Source: DASTDH01 sp041167675 | Lineage (GTDB): Bacteria; Verrucomicrobiota; Verrucomicrobiia; Chthoniobacterales; JAFAMB01 | Direction: 5' to 3' | NCBI GenBank assembly: GCA_041167675.1 | Contig: JBEEIB010000410.1 | Coordinates: 1-6,846 of the forward strand | DNA: 6,846 nucleotides | Shown: positions 5,350 to 6,846 of the stretch, piece after piece | How the letters are laid out: each line of letters begins with the position of its first letter | How positions within the stretch are numbered: the first letter of the stretch is position 1 | The notes under the pieces: model-generated | Database searches by the model: none | Seen by the model: only the letters and a program-made list of their open reading frames with translations | What the model was told of the DNA's origin: nothing | Made by a program: the position numbers and the translations under genes

Positions 5350-6354
5350 ATGAAATATCGAACATTAGGAAAATCTGGAATTGAGGCTTCGGTTGTAGGT
5401 TTCGGGGCCTGGGCAATTGGAGGATGGATGTGGGGCGGCACCAAGAGGAACGACCCGGAAGGGGCGATTCGGGCAGCAATTGATCACGGAATCAACCTGA
5501 TTGATACCGCTCCCATGTACGGGTACGGACGGTCGGAGGAATTGGTTGGCGAGGCGCTGAAGGGCGTACGCGATGAGGTCGTACTCGCAACCAAGTGCGG
5601 CATGGTCTGGTACAAAAAAGAAGGCGATAAGTTTTTCGACGCGAACGAGGATGGTCGGGCGAAAAGCGAAGAGGACAAAAGGTATGAAGTTTATATCAAC
5701 CTTCGCCCGGCGATGATCCGGTATGAGATTGAAGAAAGTTTGCGTCGACTTAAGACTGAGCACATCGACCTTTACCAGACACATTGGCAGGACTCGACCA
5801 CTAAGACAGAAGATGTGGTGGCGGAGCTAATGAAGCTGAAGCAGGAGGGCAAGATTCGAGCCATCGGCTGTTCTAACGCCACGATCGATCAGATGAAGCG
5901 GTATCAAGCCGTTGGACAACTCGACACCGACCAAGAGCAATACTCGATGCTGCAGCGGCAACACGAGGCGGACAATCTGCCGTTCTGTCGCGACAACAAT
6001 ATCGCGTTTCTGGCTTACTCGCCGATGGCTCTCGGCATTCTCAGCGGTAAGATCGGCCCCGATCACGAGTTCGGCGAGGGTGATGTCCGTCGGGACAATC
6101 CTTGGTATCAGAAAGAAAACCGGTCCAAGGTGGATGCACTCCTGAATGTCATTCGTTTTGTCGCGGAAGAAAAAGGAATCACCATCGCTCAAACGGTTAT
6201 AGCTTGGACTCTAGAACAGCCGGGCTGCTCGCACGCGTTGGTCGGCGCTCGCAATCCCGAACAGGCAATCGCCAACGCGAAAGCCGGCGAGGTTGAGTTG
6301 ACCGAGGAAGAGATCGGAACCATTCGCAAAGCGGTCGACCGGACTAAACTCTAA
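5350..6354 (+). CDS. Aldo/keto reductase, NADPH-dependent
   Basis: A soluble TIM-barrel oxidoreductase that reduces aldehydes or ketones to alcohols with NAD(P)H. From ATG 5350 it has 334 residues, the usual family length, and begins MKYRTLGKSGIEASVVGFGAW as these enzymes do. The catalytic tetrad is complete: D52 and Y57 (LIDTAPMYGYGRSEE), K82 (LATKCG) and H145 (DLYQTHW). Cofactor-side motifs include GCSN (173-176), YSPMALGILSG (223-233) and GARNPEQ (299-305), the last fitting binding of the NADP phosphate. The insertion at about 86-115 (charged, FFDANEDGRAKSEEDK) is a loop seen in bacterial members that resemble oxidoreductases of the YajO/IolS sort; I cannot name the exact subgroup. Only a weak Shine-Dalgarno (AGAAAGA) precedes this ATG. 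It converges on the oxalate decarboxylase gene. Substrate is unknown, but the nearby aldehyde oxidase suggests a carbonyl-processing role. Confidence 0.92.
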   Translation: MKYRTLGKSGIEASVVGFGAWAIGGWMWGGTKRNDPEGAIRAAIDHGINLIDTAPMYGYGRSEELVGEALKGVRDEVVLATKCGMVWYKKEGDKFFDANEDGRAKSEEDKRYEVYINLRPAMIRYEIEESLRRLKTEHIDLYQTHWQDSTTKTEDVVAELMKLKQEGKIRAIGCSNATIDQMKRYQAVGQLDTDQEQYSMLQRQHEADNLPFCRDNNIAFLAYSPMALGILSGKIGPDHEFGEGDVRRDNPWYQKENRSKVDALLNVIRFVAEEKGITIAQTVIAWTLEQPGCSHALVGARNPEQAIANAKAGEVELTEEEIGTIRKAVDRTKL

Positions 6355-6451
6355 ATCGGCCGAAGGTAGGATCTGTGAGCCTGGAGTGATGGAGGAGTGA
6401 GGTATTGGCGCCGGGTGTTGCGTGTGATGACTGCGCTGAATTCGGTCCTGC

Positions 6452-6846
6452 TTAAACCGGCACAATAACCGATTTGTTCTTCGGAATTGCGTCCAGGGTT
6501 TCTTGGTTGATCCCCAAGTGCTCCATGATTAGCTCTGGGGGCGAATTTCTCATCCATTCGGAAAGGGTGAGATCCATATAGCGGTTCGCCTTGAACATCT
6601 CCAGAAAGACCAAGTCGGTACTGCCAGTGTTCTCAACATAATGTCCAAAGGTTCTTGGAACTAAGCCGACGTCACCAGCAGCGAAGTCCGCGGTACGCGC
6701 TTTTCCTCCGTTGAAGAACACGGTCATTCGGCCTTGACCTTTTATATAGTACTGCCATTCCTCGGCGTTCTGATGCCAGTGGAGCTCGCGCATTCCGCCG
6801 GGTTTCACGATCACGTGCGCAGCCGTAATCGTTGTTGATACTGGAA
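6452..6846 (-). CDS. oxdC: Oxalate decarboxylase (bicupin), C-terminal cupin domain, partial (N-terminus beyond right edge)
   Basis: Oxalate decarboxylase uses Mn(II) and oxygen to turn oxalate into formate and CO2. The last 130 residues are visible and stay open to the edge (first full codon 6844-6842, reading PVSTTITAAHVIVKPGG). An internal GTG at 6814 is not the true start. The metal site of the C-terminal cupin is intact: H22 and H24 in MRELHWHQN, E29 in AEEWQYYI and H68 in FGHYVENTG (numbering from the edge). Spacing between them equals that of the B. subtilis OxdC C-terminal site as I remember it, and E82 falls where that domain has its second-sphere glutamate. The domain ends FKANRYMDLTLSEWM, then HLGINQETLDAIPK. 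The N-terminal cupin, which holds the main decarboxylase site and its lid, is outside, so oxidase versus decarboxylase activity cannot be judged. The TAA at 6452 is 97 bp from the reductase stop. Confidence 0.9.
   Translation of the reverse strand, partial: PVSTTITAAHVIVKPGGMRELHWHQNAEEWQYYIKGQGRMTVFFNGGKARTADFAAGDVGLVPRTFGHYVENTGSTDLVFLEMFKANRYMDLTLSEWMRNSPPELIMEHLGINQETLDAIPKNKSVIVPV

Noticed and set aside
6381..6400. GGAGTGAT / GGAGGAGTGA repeat between the reductase and oxalate decarboxylase genes
   Set aside because: Only about two degenerate units; too short to separate from chance purine-rich sequence, although it resembles GGAGGAATGGAGTAATGG at 5255-5275.
6355..6451. Bidirectional terminator between the convergent genes
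   Set aside because: I looked for a GC-rich stem followed by T (or preceded by A) and found none.

Overview
The window looks like a bacterial chromosome segment of moderate GC. By feel it resembles Planctomycetota: a Tat-exported molybdo-hydroxylase, very short degenerate tandem repeats between genes, and loosely packed operons. That placement is low confidence because there is no rRNA or ribosomal gene here to test it.

Left part, minus strand (1..2906): a tightly packed three-gene operon encoding a PaoABC-type periplasmic aldehyde oxidase, in the order [2Fe-2S] subunit (paoA), FAD/[4Fe-4S] subunit (paoB), molybdenum cofactor subunit (paoC). The third gene runs off the left edge. The stop-start gap is 2 nt for paoA/paoB and the overlap is 4 nt for paoB/paoC; both downstream genes have good Shine-Dalgarno sequences.

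Middle, plus strand (2907..4542): a gene-free stretch of about 440 bp separates the operon from two damaged genes. The first is a catalase that keeps its N-terminal 75 residues and its C-terminal 52 or so. The heme-binding middle is missing and the two ends are in different frames. The second is an aquaporin/MIP channel, complete over 227 residues except for one extra T in a run of five. Short 9-bp degenerate tandem repeats follow both genes. A 129-nt imperfect inverted repeat with nested pairing lies after the aquaporin.

Right part (4543..6846): a small two-helix membrane protein of unknown function, an intact aldo/keto reductase (334 residues), and, convergent on the minus strand, the C-terminal cupin domain of an oxalate decarboxylase that runs off the right edge.

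Taken together the genes suggest aldehyde and oxalate metabolism linked to peroxide. Pao-type oxidases turn aldehydes into acids and make H2O2, catalase would remove the peroxide, the reductase would act on carbonyls, and oxalate decarboxylase turns oxalate into formate and CO2. This link is inferred from gene content alone. The most notable points are the catalase deletion scar, the aquaporin frameshift together with its unusual second NPA motif, and the structured intergenic element. I see no CRISPR array, tRNA, rRNA, transposase gene or convincing rho-independent terminator.
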